Of a stretch of DNA of 64,000 bases, positions 28,686 through 39,707 are shown piece after piece. The first letter of the stretch is position 1. Each line of letters begins with the position of its first letter. The notes under the pieces are model-generated. The model was not told the origin of the DNA. It did not search any database and was given only the letters and a program-made list of their open reading frames with translations. A program made the position numbers and the translations under genes. Location: assembly GCF_000821185.2 (NCBI RefSeq), contig NZ_CP050855.1, forward strand, positions 1,860,001-1,924,000, given 5' to 3'. Origin of the DNA: Serratia symbiotica (GTDB lineage Bacteria > Pseudomonadota > Gammaproteobacteria > Enterobacterales > Enterobacteriaceae).

Positions 28686-29459
28686 TTAACCGGCTACGCG
28701 ACTTTTCGCCAGTGCGGCCGCCGCGCTGGTTGGATACTGTTTAATTACCTGCTGGAACACGGCTTTGGCTTTATCAGCCTGCCCTTTTTCCTGCATGATG
28801 ATACCTACTTTGTACATGGCATCCGGCGCTTTAGGTGACTTTGCGTAATTCTTCACCACCACCGCAAAATAGTAGGCCGCATCATCTTTTTTACCTTTGT
28901 TGTAAAACAACTGACCCAGCCAATAATTGGCATTAGGCTGGTAGGTAGATTTTGGGTACTGTTTTACGAAGGACTGAAAAGCAGAGATCGCTGGGTCATA
29001 CTGTTTTTTTTCCAGTGCCAAAGAAACAGCGGTATTGTAGTCGCTGTTTTCATCCCCTTGGTTGGGGGGTACCACAGACGTGCTGGTGCTGCCGTTAGAG
29101 GTGCCAGCTACTGCTGCCTCGTCTGTAACTCCCCCCACCTGAGCACTGCCCTGGCTGAGGTTATCCATCTGTTGATAGATTTGCCTCTGGCGCTCGACCA
29201 CTTGGTTTAATTGATATTGATTTTCCTGAATCTGCCCGCGCAAGGCGTCAATATCATGCTGATTTTCAGAGAGTTGTTGCTGGAGTTGGTTTAAAAGCTG
29301 GCCCTGAGCATTGCTGATGCGCTCAAGCAAGGTGACGCGCTCTTCAAGCGAACCGGAACCCACATGACTGATTGGCGCTTGGGCAGCAGCGGCCCATGGA
29401 GCCGCTACGCCAATCAGCAACGACAGACTGAACACATGACATCTGAAGTTACTATTCAT
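28686..29459 (-). CDS. cpoB: Cell division coordinator CpoB (YbgF)
   Basis: CpoB is a periplasmic Tol-Pal partner that links outer-membrane constriction to PBP1B activity at division. The 257-residue protein has a Sec signal peptide (to about AAA-Q near residue 26), an N-terminal coiled coil rich in Gln (LLNQLQQQLSENQHDIDALR), a Ser/Thr/Gly linker, and three C-terminal TPR repeats (YNTAVSLALEKKQYDPAI..). Length is near E. coli's 263. It is the last gene of the Tol-Pal cluster, 9 bp after pal. Confidence 0.94.
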   Translation of the reverse strand: MNSNFRCHVFSLSLLIGVAAPWAAAAQAPISHVGSGSLEERVTLLERISNAQGQLLNQLQQQLSENQHDIDALRGQIQENQYQLNQVVERQRQIYQQMDNLSQGSAQVGGVTDEAAVAGTSNGSTSTSVVPPNQGDENSDYNTAVSLALEKKQYDPAISAFQSFVKQYPKSTYQPNANYWLGQLFYNKGKKDDAAYYFAVVVKNYAKSPKAPDAMYKVGIIMQEKGQADKAKAVFQQVIKQYPTSAAAALAKSRVAG

Positions 29460-29468
29460 ACGATTTTC

Positions 29469-29978
29469 TTAGTAAACTAGAACGGCACGGCGGTTTTTAG
29501 CATAAGCCGCTGCGTCGTGACCCAGTACGGCTGGTTTTTCTTTGCCGTAGGAAACGATAGAGATCTGGTCAGCTAAAACGCCTTTTCCCTGCAAGTACAT
29601 TTTAACCGAGTTAGCACGACGCTCGCCCAGAGCGATGTTGTATTCCGGCGTACCACGTTCGTCCGCGTGGCCTTCAACAGTCACTTTGTAAGACGCGTTA
29701 TTACGTAAGAACGTCGCATGTGCGTCCAACATCTGAGCAAAATCAGCGCTGACGTCATACTTGTCGAGGCCGAAGTATACCGTGTTTTCCTTTTGCAGTT
29801 CTTGCATCTGCAAACGCGCTTGCTCTTCAGAAGACAGGTTGCTGCTGCCGTTTTCTATGCCAGTGCCAGCCCCCATCCCAGATTGATCGTCGTTTGCGCT
29901 TTTGTTAGAACTACAAGCTGCTACAGCCAGAACGGGCAATGCCAGCAGAAGCGCTTTCAGCACTTTATTCAATTGCAT
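29469..29978 (-). CDS. pal: Peptidoglycan-associated lipoprotein Pal
   Basis: Pal is an outer-membrane lipoprotein that binds peptidoglycan and TolB. The lipobox is LAVAAC with the acylated Cys at residue 22, followed by a Ser/Asn/Gly-rich linker. The OmpA-like domain has [23 protein letters not shown] and the peptidoglycan-binding [13 protein letters not shown]. The frame opens at 30026, inside tolB, but homology puts the start at 29978, giving 169 residues (E. coli 173). Confidence 0.95.
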   Translation of the reverse strand: MQLNKVLKALLLALPVLAVAACSSNKSANDDQSGMGAGTGIENGSSNLSSEEQARLQMQELQKENTVYFGLDKYDVSADFAQMLDAHATFLRNNASYKVTVEGHADERGTPEYNIALGERRANSVKMYLQGKGVLADQISIVSYGKEKPAVLGHDAAAYAKNRRAVLVY

Positions 29979-30022
29979 TTCTTTGATCCTCTTATAGTTT
30001 GCCATACATATTGGCACATGCA

Positions 30023-31315
30023 TCACAGATGCGGCGACCAGGCAGGGGATTTGACCTGTCCATCAGTTGCCGGAAGACGCGCTTTAAAACGCCCATCAGT
30101 TGATACCAGTTGCAACACGGAACCCATACCTTGCATGGAACTATAGATAACCATAGTGCCGTTTGGCGCAATACTAGGCGTTTCGTCAAGGAGAGTGCCG
30201 GTTAATACTTGAACGGCTCCCGAACCAAGATCTTGTTTGGCGATATGCTGAACTCCATTATTGGAACTCACCATCACCAGAAATTTACCATCGGAACTGA
30301 CCTTAGCGTTCTGATTCTGAGAGCCTTCCCATGTCAGTCGCTGCGACGCTCCGCCGCTAGCACTGATCTTGTAAATTTGCGGACGGCCCCCCTGATCGGA
30401 AGTATAGGCCAGCGTCTGACCATCCGGGAACCAGGCTGGCTCGGTGTTGTTGCTACGACCATCGGTGATTTGCGTCATCTGGCCGGAACCGAGGTTCATC
30501 ACGTACAGGTTCAGGCTACCGCTCTTGGACAGCGCAAACGCCAGGCGGCTGCCATCCGGGGAGAACGCCGGCGCACCGTTGTGACGCGGGAACGCGGCGA
30601 TCTGGCTGATTGCCCCGTTAGCTAAAGTTTGCACCACCAGCGCCGAGCGGCCGCTTTCGAAGGTCACGTAGGCCAGCTTGCTACCATCCGGTGACCACGC
30701 TGGTGACATCAGCGGCTCAGGAGAGCGGTGCACCACAAACTGGTTGTAGCCATCATAGTCTGCTACACGTAGTTCGTAGGGAAATTTCCCGCCGTTGGTC
30801 TGCACTATGTAGGCGATACGCGTGCGGAAAGCCCCCTTAGTGCCGATCAGCTTTTCAAATACTTCGTCGCTGGCAGTATGTGCAGAATAGCGCAACCATT
30901 GTTGGGTCACTTTAAACTGGTTCTGTGCCAATACGCTGCCTGGGGAACCTGAGGTATCCACCAATTGATAAGAGATCAGGTAACTACCGTCTGCGCCAGG
31001 TTGCACCTGGCCGACAACTACAGCATCAATGCCCAGTGCAGTCCAGGCCGCTGGCGTCACTTCAGATGCGGTGGTGGGTTGCTGCGGCATGCGTGCCACA
31101 TCAATCGGGGTGAATTTGCCGCTGTTGCGCAAGTCTGCGCCGACAATCTTGCCAATATCTTCTGGAGGCGTGCCAGAACCAGCCCACTTAAACGGCACCA
31201 CAGCAATCGGACGAGCAGAATCGACCCCTTGGGTAATTTCAATGCGAACTTCCGCGTGAAGAACGGAAGCCCACAGTATTAAAAAGCCTAGCGCTACTCG
31301 AAATGCTTGCTTCAT
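30023..31315 (-). CDS. tolB: Tol-Pal periplasmic protein TolB
   Basis: TolB is a periplasmic beta-propeller protein of the Tol-Pal system that binds Pal and connects it to TolA. It has a signal peptide ([20 protein letters not shown], cleavage at HA-E), an N-terminal domain, and WD-like propeller repeats such as [14 protein letters not shown] and [14 protein letters not shown]. The ORF opens at 31333, but [10 protein letters not shown] at 31315 is the homologous start (430 residues, same as E. coli). Confidence 0.96.
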   Translation of the reverse strand: MKQAFRVALGFLILWASVLHAEVRIEITQGVDSARPIAVVPFKWAGSGTPPEDIGKIVGADLRNSGKFTPIDVARMPQQPTTASEVTPAAWTALGIDAVVVGQVQPGADGSYLISYQLVDTSGSPGSVLAQNQFKVTQQWLRYSAHTASDEVFEKLIGTKGAFRTRIAYIVQTNGGKFPYELRVADYDGYNQFVVHRSPEPLMSPAWSPDGSKLAYVTFESGRSALVVQTLANGAISQIAAFPRHNGAPAFSPDGSRLAFALSKSGSLNLYVMNLGSGQMTQITDGRSNNTEPAWFPDGQTLAYTSDQGGRPQIYKISASGGASQRLTWEGSQNQNAKVSSDGKFLVMVSSNNGVQHIAKQDLGSGAVQVLTGTLLDETPSIAPNGTMVIYSSMQGMGSVLQLVSTDGRFKARLPATDGQVKSPAWSPHL

Positions 31316-31703
31316 CTCATCTCCCTTATCCAAGCAGAATGCCTGCGATAAATTAGCAGAATTTTAATAACCCAACGCAAACAAAGCTGCATAATCTCTA
31401 TTGGTTACCATTAGGCGGTGCTCCGTCATTGACCCTGGCACCATAGCAAACCCAAAAGCCGGTAATCAAGGCGAAGGGGCGGGCCTATGTCCAAAACCGA
31501 TAACACCGAGTACCGGATTTTGGGACGCGACCCGCAGGGCTTAGGGCCATTTGGGCGCGCATCTAAGTGACGATCCGCTGATTTTTGGCCCCCCTCCTGG
31601 CCCGCGCCTTGCTACGTGTGAAAAATGACCACCAGCGGCGCTCACGAACCATTGAGGGACACAGCCTAGTATATCCCTGTAGCATCGCTGTGTTAATCGG
31701 GCG
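31316..31703. other. Enlarged tolA-tolB intergenic region
   Basis: This 388-bp gap is longer than in E. coli. It holds a short inverted repeat CCAAAACCG...CGGATTTTGG (about 31492-31524) and GC-rich stretches around 31600, but no credible gene. The frame at 31541-31756 runs into tolA antisense and is not supported. It probably carries a tolB promoter; I cannot place it. Confidence 0.5.
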
Positions 31704-32690
31704 TTATTGCGGCTTAAATCCCAATGTAAAATTTTTAAAATGCTGATAAACGGCATCGCTTGGCGGTTTAGGCATCTGTGCCAGCTTAGCAGCAGAGACT
31801 GCCGCCTGACACAGCGCTGGATCGCCGCCTACCTCCTGCACGCTGATCAGCAAGCCATCCGGTGCCAGCTTGATGCGCAGATCACAGGTTTTGCCGGTGA
31901 ACGAACCGGGGTCATAAAACTTGCTTTGGATCGCGCCCTGAATCTGCCCCATATAACCGTTGATATCCGCACCGCTAGCTCCTGCGGCCTTGGCATTACC
32001 CTGCCCCGCAGGCTTGCCGTCCCCCTTCTGTTTGCCCCCCTCTTCGGGCGCGTTCTTGCCGTCCGACAGGCCATCAAACAGATCATCGACTTCTGCGGAC
32101 TGCTTTGCGGCAGCAGCTTTCTTCTTGGCTTGCGCTGCGGCTTTTTGTTCTGCGGCGTTCTTGGCTTCTTCCGCCCGTTTCCTGGCTTCGGCTTTCTTCT
32201 GCGCCTCGGCCTGCGCTAGGGCAAGTTTATCAGCCTCTGCTTTGGCTTTCGCCGCTGCGACTTCCGCAACCTTTTGCTGTTCTTTGGCCTCTGCCGCTGC
32301 TTTCTGCTGTTCCGCCAGCATTTTGGCCTGCTGCGCGGTTTTTTCTTGCATCGCCAGACGTTCTTTTTCCAGCGCTTTCAGGCGTTGCTGTTCCGCCGCC
32401 TGCTTCTGTTGAAGTTCCTCGGCCTGCTGCTGCACTTTTTTCTGACGCAGTTTCTCGGCACGCTGTGCGTCATTGCTCTGCTGCTGCTGGCGGTTGTATT
32501 GCTCCACCACGGCATTAGGATCGACCATTACCGCGCCGACAACGGAACCATCACCGCCACCGCCGCCAGCACTCATGATGTTTTCCTGCAACGATCCCCA
32601 AATCAGAAGGGCAATCAGTATCAAATGCAGCACGACCGAAACAATAACGGCACGATTAAGTTTATCGTTTTGCTCAGTTGCCTTTACCAA
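31704..32690 (-). CDS. tolA: Tol-Pal inner-membrane spanning protein TolA
   Basis: TolA links TolQR in the inner membrane to TolB/Pal across the periplasm. It has one membrane helix (VIVSVVLHLILIALLIWGSL), a long Ala/Lys/Glu/Gln helical domain and a C-terminal globular domain with a probable disulfide (TCDLRIKLAPDG...PALCQAA). The open frame reaches 32771, but homology starts at KATEQNDKLNRA, so the start is probably TTG at 32690 (E. coli uses GTG here). The 328 residues are well below E. coli's 421; the difference is in the helical domain. Confidence 0.9.
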   Translation of the reverse strand: MVKATEQNDKLNRAVIVSVVLHLILIALLIWGSLQENIMSAGGGGGDGSVVGAVMVDPNAVVEQYNRQQQQSNDAQRAEKLRQKKVQQQAEELQQKQAAEQQRLKALEKERLAMQEKTAQQAKMLAEQQKAAAEAKEQQKVAEVAAAKAKAEADKLALAQAEAQKKAEARKRAEEAKNAAEQKAAAQAKKKAAAAKQSAEVDDLFDGLSDGKNAPEEGGKQKGDGKPAGQGNAKAAGASGADINGYMGQIQGAIQSKFYDPGSFTGKTCDLRIKLAPDGLLISVQEVGGDPALCQAAVSAAKLAQMPKPPSDAVYQHFKNFTLGFKPQ

Positions 32691-32767
32691 AATAAGTTCC
32701 CAAAACTGCTGTTGCTTATACGGGGTTCCTGAGCCACAGCACAGGAACCAGGTGCCATACGTTACGA

Positions 32768-33196
32768 TCAAATTGGCTGAGTCATCAGCCCCACGGACGT
32801 TACACCCACCTGATGGAGAATATTCAATGCCTTGATAATTTCATCATAAGGAACATCCTTCGCCCCGCCGATCAAAAAGACCGTTTTCGGATTGGCTACC
32901 AAGCGTGATTTGGCTTCGGCTGCCACCTGCTCCGGTGGCAGCAATGCCATACGCTGGTGATCCATCACCAGGGTATATTGACCCACACCGGAAACTTCAA
33001 GGATCACCGGCAGATTATCAGCGCTGGACACTGTTTTGGAATCGGCGGCATCCGGTAGCTCAACCTCCACGCTCTGCGTGATAATTGGCGCGGTTGCCAT
33101 AAAGATCAGCAGCAGCACCAGCAGCACATCAAGCAGAGGAACGATGTTAATTTCGGACTTCAGTTCGCGCCGATGGCGTCCAGGTATTCTCGCCAT
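32768..33196 (-). CDS. tolR: Tol-Pal membrane protein TolR
   Basis: TolR works with TolQ as a proton-driven motor that energises TolA. The 142-residue protein (same as E. coli) has a cytoplasmic N-terminus (RRELKSEINIVPLLDVLLVL) whose membrane helix carries the conserved Asp, and a periplasmic ExbD-like domain. It lies 12 bp after tolQ, as in a tight operon. Confidence 0.96.
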   Translation of the reverse strand: MARIPGRHRRELKSEINIVPLLDVLLVLLLIFMATAPIITQSVEVELPDAADSKTVSSADNLPVILEVSGVGQYTLVMDHQRMALLPPEQVAAEAKSRLVANPKTVFLIGGAKDVPYDEIIKALNILHQVGVTSVGLMTQPI

Positions 33197-33208
33197 GCTA
33201 CCCCCTAC

Positions 33209-34292
<1,084 letters not shown>

Positions 34293-34426
34293 TCTGACTC
34301 TATTTCCCGATAATGCGATTTAACGCTGTTACTATACGCAAGACGGATCGGGTTGGAAATGGGGGTAAGTTAGAATGAAAATAATTATGGGCTGCATTAG
34401 CCTATCACATGGGGATATCACGGAGA

Positions 34427-34723
34427 TTATAAAGAAACGTAAAGTAATCCTGCACACAAAACCACAATGGCAGGAAGTGGCGCGAAAAGAGCACGCCAGA
34501 AATTACGCTGCGGCCGAAAGCCGAAGCCATGGATCACGCCGGTACACACTGCCCAAATAAGCAGCAGCCCTTGCCAAATCTCCAGCGAGCTGGTTTTGGC
34601 GGCAAAACGCGTTGGTTGCCAAAAAATGCAACCCGCCAAAATCAGCGCTAACGCCAGTGAAAGGGCCCGAATGAGGCCCTTGTCAGTGATGGCGTACAAC
34701 TTATCAGCCAGTGACCAACCCAT
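34427..34723 (-). CDS. ybgE: Cyd operon protein YbgE
   Basis: YbgE is a small inner-membrane protein of unknown role encoded in the cytochrome bd operon. The 98-residue protein has three membrane helices (ALSLALALILAGCIFW, LLLIWAVCTGVIHGFGF and ALFAPLPAIVVLCAGLLYV). The ATG at 34723 overlaps the cydX stop codon (TGATG); a GTG one codon upstream is less likely. Length matches E. coli (97). Confidence 0.9.
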   Translation of the reverse strand: MGWSLADKLYAITDKGLIRALSLALALILAGCIFWQPTRFAAKTSSLEIWQGLLLIWAVCTGVIHGFGFRPQRNFWRALFAPLPAIVVLCAGLLYVSL

Positions 34724-34836
34724 CACTTGCCATCTTGCTGCGTTTTAGTCACTTCACTTTGCTCAAGCGCCAGTGCCGTAATGATGCCAAAGGCGCAAGC
34801 CAGCAGCGTTCCGAGAATCCAGGCAAAATACCACAT
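34723..34836 (-). CDS. cydX: Cytochrome bd-I accessory subunit CydX
   Basis: CydX is a one-helix subunit that stabilises the haems of cytochrome bd-I. The 37-residue frame starts MWYFAWILGTLLACAFGIIT, matching the family's conserved N-terminus (E. coli MWYFAWILGTLLACSFG). It lies 17 bp after cydB and its stop overlaps the ybgE start. Confidence 0.95.
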   Translation of the reverse strand: MWYFAWILGTLLACAFGIITALALEQSEVTKTQQDGK

Positions 34837-34853
34837 GGTTTAGATCCTTATCC

Positions 34854-35993
34854 TTAGTACAGCGAATGCTTGTGGTTTTCGATGTAGTTCTTGTCGAGGC
34901 GGCCAAACATTTTGTAGTACGACCAACTGGTGTACGCCAGAACGATAGGCAAGATGATCAACGCGACAATGGTCATCACTTTCAGCGTCAACAGGCTAGA
35001 AGTGGCATCCCACATGGTCAGACTGACGCCAGGTACCGTGCTTGAAGGCATCACGAACGGGAACATAGTGATCCCGGTGGTGAGGATCACACAGGTAATG
35101 GTCAGCGACGAGGTGATAAATGCCAGCGCCCCTTTTTCCAAACGCAAGAACAGTACGGTAAACAGCGGTAGCACCACACCCAGCACAGGCAACGCCCACA
35201 ACAGCGGATAGGTGTTGAAGTTGATCAACCAGGCACCAGCCTGATGTGCCACTGCTTTACGTAGTGGGTTGGATTCCGCCATGGTATCCAGCGCTGAGGT
35301 CACCACGTAACCGTCGATACCTTTCATCAACCAGATACCCGCAAGCAGGAAGCACAGCGCCATCATCAGCGTAGCGATCTGAGCCGCCACACGCGAACGC
35401 AGGTAAATCTCACCAGTAGTGCGCATTTGTAGATAGGTCGCGCCCTGAGTCACCAACATGGTCAGGCTGACAATGCCTGCCAACAGGCCAAACGGATTCA
35501 GCAGTTGGAAGAAGTTTCCGGTGTAGAACAGACGCATATACTCATCTATATGGAACGGCACGCCCTGTAGCAAATTACCGAACGCCACGCCAAACACCAA
35601 TGCTGGTACAAAGCTGCCGATAAAGATGCCCCAGTCCCACATGTTGCGCCAGCGTCTGCACTCTAACTTGGAACGGTAGTCGAAACCGAGCGGGCGGAAG
35701 AATAAGGCAGCCAACACCAGGATCATGGCAACGTAGAAGCCAGAGAAGGCGGCGGCGTAGACCATGGGCCAAGCGGCAAATAACGCGCCACCAGCGGTGA
35801 CCAGCCAAACCTGGTTGCCATCCCAGTGCGGAGCGATGGCGTTAATCATTATCCGACGCTCAGTATCGGTTTTACCGATGATGGGCACCAAAATACCCAC
35901 GCCCATGTCAAAACCATCGGTGATAGCGAAGCCGATTAGCAGTACGCCAACCAGAGCCCACCAAATAAACCGCAGTACTTCATAGTCAAACAT
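34854..35993 (-). CDS. cydB: Cytochrome bd-I ubiquinol oxidase subunit II CydB
   Basis: CydB is the second large subunit of the high-affinity bd oxidase in the inner membrane. The 379-residue protein (equal to E. coli) begins MFDYEVLRFIWWALVGVLLI, has about nine helices and the conserved DGFDMGVG and GNQVWLVTAGGALFAAWP. It lies 15 bp after cydA. The complex supports low-oxygen respiration. Confidence 0.97.
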   Translation of the reverse strand: MFDYEVLRFIWWALVGVLLIGFAITDGFDMGVGILVPIIGKTDTERRIMINAIAPHWDGNQVWLVTAGGALFAAWPMVYAAAFSGFYVAMILVLAALFFRPLGFDYRSKLECRRWRNMWDWGIFIGSFVPALVFGVAFGNLLQGVPFHIDEYMRLFYTGNFFQLLNPFGLLAGIVSLTMLVTQGATYLQMRTTGEIYLRSRVAAQIATLMMALCFLLAGIWLMKGIDGYVVTSALDTMAESNPLRKAVAHQAGAWLINFNTYPLLWALPVLGVVLPLFTVLFLRLEKGALAFITSSLTITCVILTTGITMFPFVMPSSTVPGVSLTMWDATSSLLTLKVMTIVALIILPIVLAYTSWSYYKMFGRLDKNYIENHKHSLY

Positions 35994-36008
35994 ATCGTGG
36001 ACTCCTGT

Positions 36009-37577
36009 TTAGCGTGCTTCCTGCACGGCGGCAGTCGGTTGTTCAAAATGGTAGCGGCCAGTTTTCAGGCTGCTTGGCCCCAGACGCACAAACTTGAACA
36101 TCAGGTACATTTCAGCCACCAAGAACAGGGTGTACAAGCCACAGATCAGCCCCATTGAGAACAGAATGTCACCCGCTGTCAGTGAAGAGTTGGCGATCGC
36201 AGTCGGCAGCACCTCACCAATCGCCCAAGGCTGGCGGCCATATTCCGCCACAAACCAACCGGATTCTATGGCGATCCAGGGCAGCGGTAAGCCATATAAT
36301 GCCGCACGATGTAGCCATTTCTTTTGCCCGATGCGGCTGCGGATCACGTTCCAGAATGACAGACCGATAATCAACAGCATGAGTACGCCACAGGCCACCA
36401 TAATACGGAAGGCGAAGTACAGCGGTGCTACGCGTGGAATAGAGTCTTTGGCCGCCAGTTGGATCTGCGCTTGCGTTGCGTCGGTGACGTTTGGGGTATA
36501 GCGCTTCAACAGCATGCCGTAGCCCAAATCCTGCTTGGTTTTATTGAACTCGTCACGCACGTCAGGCTCGGTATTACCGCTGCGCAACTCTTCCAGCAAC
36601 TGGTAAGCTTTCATGCCATTGCGGATACGCACTTCGTGCTGCGCCATCAGATCCTTCAGGCCAGCGATCTGGGTATCCGTGGAACGGGTGGCGATCAGGC
36701 CAAGCGCATACGGGATCTGAATCGAGTAGGCGTTCTCCATTTTATCCTGATTCGGGATGCCAAATAGGGTAAAGGAAGCCGGAGCCGGCTGGGTATCCCA
36801 TTCTGCTTCGATAGCGGCCAGTTTGGTTTTCTGCACGTCGCCCATTTCGTAACCGGATTCATCACCCAGCACGATAACAGACAGAATCGCCGCCATACCG
36901 AAGCTGGCAGCAATAGCGAAAGAACGCTTGGCAAAGGCGACATCGCGCCCCTTTAGCAGATAGTAGGAGCTGATGCCCAACACAAACATAGCACCACAGG
37001 TGTAGCCGGCTGCCACCGTGTGAACGAACTTCACCTGCGCAACCGGGTTCAGTACCAGTTGGGAGAAACTGACCATTTCCATGCGCATGGTTTCAAAATT
37101 GAAGTCGGAGGCGATCGGGTTCTGCATCCAGCCGTTGGCGACCAGTATCCACAATGCAGACAGGTTGGAGCCGAGGGCCACAAACCAGGTGACCGCCATG
37201 TGCTGCACTTTGCTCAGACGATCCCAGCCGAAGAAGAATAGGCCGACCAGCGTTGACTCAAGAAAGAACGCCATCAGACCTTCGATAGCCAGTGGGGCAC
37301 CGAAAATATCTCCGACGTAATGGGAGAAGTAAGACCAGTTAGTCCCAAACTGGAACTCCATGGTCAAACCGGTGGCCACCCCCAGAGCAAAGTTAATTGC
37401 AAATAACTTGCCCCAGAATTTGGTCATGTCTTTATAGATTTGTTTGCCTGACAGTACATATACCGTTTCCATAATTGCCAGCAAAAACGCCATACCCAGC
37501 GTTAGTGGAACAAATAAGAAATGGTACATTGCCGTTAAAGCAAACTGTAAGCGCGATAGTTCGACAATATCAAACAT
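36009..37577 (-). CDS. cydA: Cytochrome bd-I ubiquinol oxidase subunit I CydA
   Basis: CydA binds haems b558, b595 and d and the quinol. It is 522 residues, the E. coli length. It begins [20 protein letters not shown] with the haem-ligand His near residue 19, has [20 protein letters not shown] and the [13 protein letters not shown] block near the C-terminus. The long Q-loop (about residues 240-380) is of the enterobacterial type. It is first in cydA-cydB-cydX-ybgE. ArcA-like AT-rich motifs lie upstream but at a distance. Confidence 0.97.
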   Translation of the reverse strand: MFDIVELSRLQFALTAMYHFLFVPLTLGMAFLLAIMETVYVLSGKQIYKDMTKFWGKLFAINFALGVATGLTMEFQFGTNWSYFSHYVGDIFGAPLAIEGLMAFFLESTLVGLFFFGWDRLSKVQHMAVTWFVALGSNLSALWILVANGWMQNPIASDFNFETMRMEMVSFSQLVLNPVAQVKFVHTVAAGYTCGAMFVLGISSYYLLKGRDVAFAKRSFAIAASFGMAAILSVIVLGDESGYEMGDVQKTKLAAIEAEWDTQPAPASFTLFGIPNQDKMENAYSIQIPYALGLIATRSTDTQIAGLKDLMAQHEVRIRNGMKAYQLLEELRSGNTEPDVRDEFNKTKQDLGYGMLLKRYTPNVTDATQAQIQLAAKDSIPRVAPLYFAFRIMVACGVLMLLIIGLSFWNVIRSRIGQKKWLHRAALYGLPLPWIAIESGWFVAEYGRQPWAIGEVLPTAIANSSLTAGDILFSMGLICGLYTLFLVAEMYLMFKFVRLGPSSLKTGRYHFEQPTAAVQEAR

Positions 37578-38350
37578 CTTGACTCTTGCTCCTAACAGAA
37601 AGGCTCCAGCATGGGGTCATTGGTATGGCGTTTTCAAAGCCGCCTGTAATGCCTACAGTGAATGCCCTTAAACACAACAAATTTGATCCAGCTTTTCCGC
37701 TTTCTAGCATTCCCTCAGCACAAAACTACACCGACCAAGGCCAAGCATACCAAAAAACCGATAACAGGTAACAAATACAACAAGATCAACCACCCACAAT
37801 CACAACATAGGTGATACTCGCCCAATCCCACACAATAAATAGGTTTTGGTGTGGTGTGGATTAGGCTTTTGATTCAAAACCAAACTTCAGCCAAATGAGG
37901 TCATCTGGCGTCATTTGATTCGCCACAATTTAATCCTATCGGCATTTTATTTCTATATTCACCCGCGCATTCCTCCTGTTTTTTTTAAGTTCATGTTGCT
38001 CAATGGTTTAATTGTTTTTTAATTATGATTCAGTGTTATTTAAGTGTAATTATAAAAAACAATATCGCACTTCTGGTGATTTTTTAGTGAAATAACTATA
38101 GTCTAAAATTCGAGTTGCAGTAAGGCGGCAATGCAGCGATAAATCGGTCGGAAACCAGTTTGAACAGCACTTGCGCTAGGTCTCAGACTGAACCTCAGGG
38201 ATGAGGTTTATTAATCCCCAGGCGCTTACACTAGTAAGTGAATGGGGTGAGCCAGGAAAGCTAATGCACAGGTAATTTGAAGTATGACGGGTATAACGTT
38301 TTATTTGCCACAAACAGTGATGCGGCTTTAACCCATTGCACCCCATGCCA
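37578..38350. other. cydA upstream region with AT-rich, ArcA-like motifs and a family-B repeat
   Basis: No gene is visible. The middle part is AT-rich; at 38005-38054 there are repeated GTTTAATT, TTTAATTA and GTGTAATTA stretches resembling ArcA boxes. They lie more than 400 bp from cydA, so their role is uncertain. I found no perfect FNR palindrome. A long family-B repeat occupies 38097-38295. Confidence 0.45.
38097..38295. repeat. Family-B element with internal insertion, about 199 bp
   Basis: Left end TATAGTCTAAAATTCGAGTTGCAG and right end TTTGAAGTATGACGGGTATA match other copies. Between GCAGCG and CCCCAGGCGCTTACAC it has some 75 extra bases (about 38139-38213), including an ACCTCAGGGATGAGGTTT hairpin. 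Other copies in the window lack this block. Confidence 0.75.
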
Positions 38351-39676
38351 CTAAAGGCGCTTAACAGTTTTTGATCCTCCAGCCGTAAAAACTGATGGGT
38401 GATTCGCGGGTGGGTAATACGCTGTGGTTACTGCATCATGCAAGTTCAAGCGCTGCCAGAAGCTCTGGTCGGCGTTGCCCGACAACGGATAGCCGTCCGC
38501 TAGCGCCGTCTTCACCATTATCTGACGACGCTGCGCCACACTTAGATGGGGCAATGGCGCTTCCAGCAGCATTTCAGCTCCCTGCGGCACCATCATCACT
38601 GCTGGCGACACCCGTTTGGCCGGTAGATTGTAGGTCAGGGTAAAGCGATAAAAGGTTTGCATTGATGCCACTACGTAAGGATCGTCTTTTAGCGGTACCT
38701 GTGCACAGGCACGCAACGACATTCCGCACTCCTTCTCTAGTGCCATGCGCAACTGTGTCTTAGCCATTTTGAACAGGGTGCGGTACTGCGGATCATTCAG
38801 GTAATGCGCCACATTACGCTGCGCTATCATACGTGAACCAATGATATCCAGTGGGTAGTGCACACCGAGCACGATGCGCGAATAGCCGTAGCGCGCTGCG
38901 CGATCCAAAAGCGGAACAAAGCGTTCCGGCACCATCTCAGCCAGCAACAGGGCATCGGTATAGCCGGTATTGGTATGACCACTGGGGAACGAACCGCCAT
39001 CGGCGATGTACCGATGGCTATCTTTCACTACCGCATCGTCCGGCACCAGATGAATTCTGTTATCAGGGATCAGGAACGGACGTTGGTAGCCGAAGTACTT
39101 TTTCGCTTCACGGGTACTGACTTCACTAGCCTTGATCAGTGCAGCCACCTTATTCAGTTCGCCTTTCTCATAAGCACGGATAAATGCCTGACCAAGACGT
39201 GGCCCTAACGCATCAGCGAGGAAAAAGAGATAATTCTGTCCTTCAGCATCTATCAGCGCCTGCTGTCGCAGCCCGTCTGTCGCACTAAGGTTAATACTCT
39301 CTACCGCTGCCAAGTTCTGTTGCAACGTGTGGGCTGGCAGCTTACTAAAAGCACCTAACAGCGCAATGCCTGCTTGCTGCTGGTCTTTTTTGCCAAAATC
39401 GTAACCGGCAGACTGTATCCAATCTTTGTTTGCCAGCACCTTACCCTGCTTAGCCGATGCAAGCTGGCTACGGGTCAGCGTACCTCTTACCCCTTTTATT
39501 GCGTCAATCAGCGAATGTTGCAGCTGTTTTTCTAGCGCAACGAAAGCGGTGCTACTGCTCGCCATGGTGGTTTCAGTAGCCATCGCCGCCACCTGCGGCA
39601 GGTCGGCCGCGTTTTTTGCTTGGGTGGATAAACTAACCAGCAGCGTAGCAGTCAGTAATGTGAAACGAGTGCGCAT
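38351..39676 (-). CDS. PAP2-family (class A-type) acid phosphatase, periplasmic
   Basis: The 441-residue protein has a Sec signal peptide (MRTRFTLLTATLLVSLSTQA). It carries the PAP2 active-site triad motifs: K..FGYQRPF near residue 195, GSFPSGHTNTGY near 230, and SRIVLGVHYPLDIIGSR near 270 (His and Asp). These are the motifs of vanadium-haloperoxidase-type phosphatases, which hydrolyse phosphomonoesters in the periplasm. It is longer than PhoN-type enzymes (~250); the extra length is N- and C-terminal. Substrate unknown. It is divergent from the pseudogene at 39708. Confidence 0.85.
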   Translation of the reverse strand: MRTRFTLLTATLLVSLSTQAKNAADLPQVAAMATETTMASSSTAFVALEKQLQHSLIDAIKGVRGTLTRSQLASAKQGKVLANKDWIQSAGYDFGKKDQQQAGIALLGAFSKLPAHTLQQNLAAVESINLSATDGLRQQALIDAEGQNYLFFLADALGPRLGQAFIRAYEKGELNKVAALIKASEVSTREAKKYFGYQRPFLIPDNRIHLVPDDAVVKDSHRYIADGGSFPSGHTNTGYTDALLLAEMVPERFVPLLDRAARYGYSRIVLGVHYPLDIIGSRMIAQRNVAHYLNDPQYRTLFKMAKTQLRMALEKECGMSLRACAQVPLKDDPYVVASMQTFYRFTLTYNLPAKRVSPAVMMVPQGAEMLLEAPLPHLSVAQRRQIMVKTALADGYPLSGNADQSFWQRLNLHDAVTTAYYPPANHPSVFTAGGSKTVKRL

Positions 39677-39707
39677 AAATCATCCTTTTTTCATCGAGAA
39701 GTTAACC

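Noticed and set aside
31960..32412. Long Ala/Ser/Cys-rich open frames on the plus strand
   Set aside because: They are antisense to the Ala/Lys/Gln repeat region of tolA, whose composition gives long open frames in several frames.
32691..32771. 27-residue N-terminal extension of tolA
   Set aside because: It has no similarity to TolA N-termini and lies in the tolR-tolA gap; the family start is at KATEQ.
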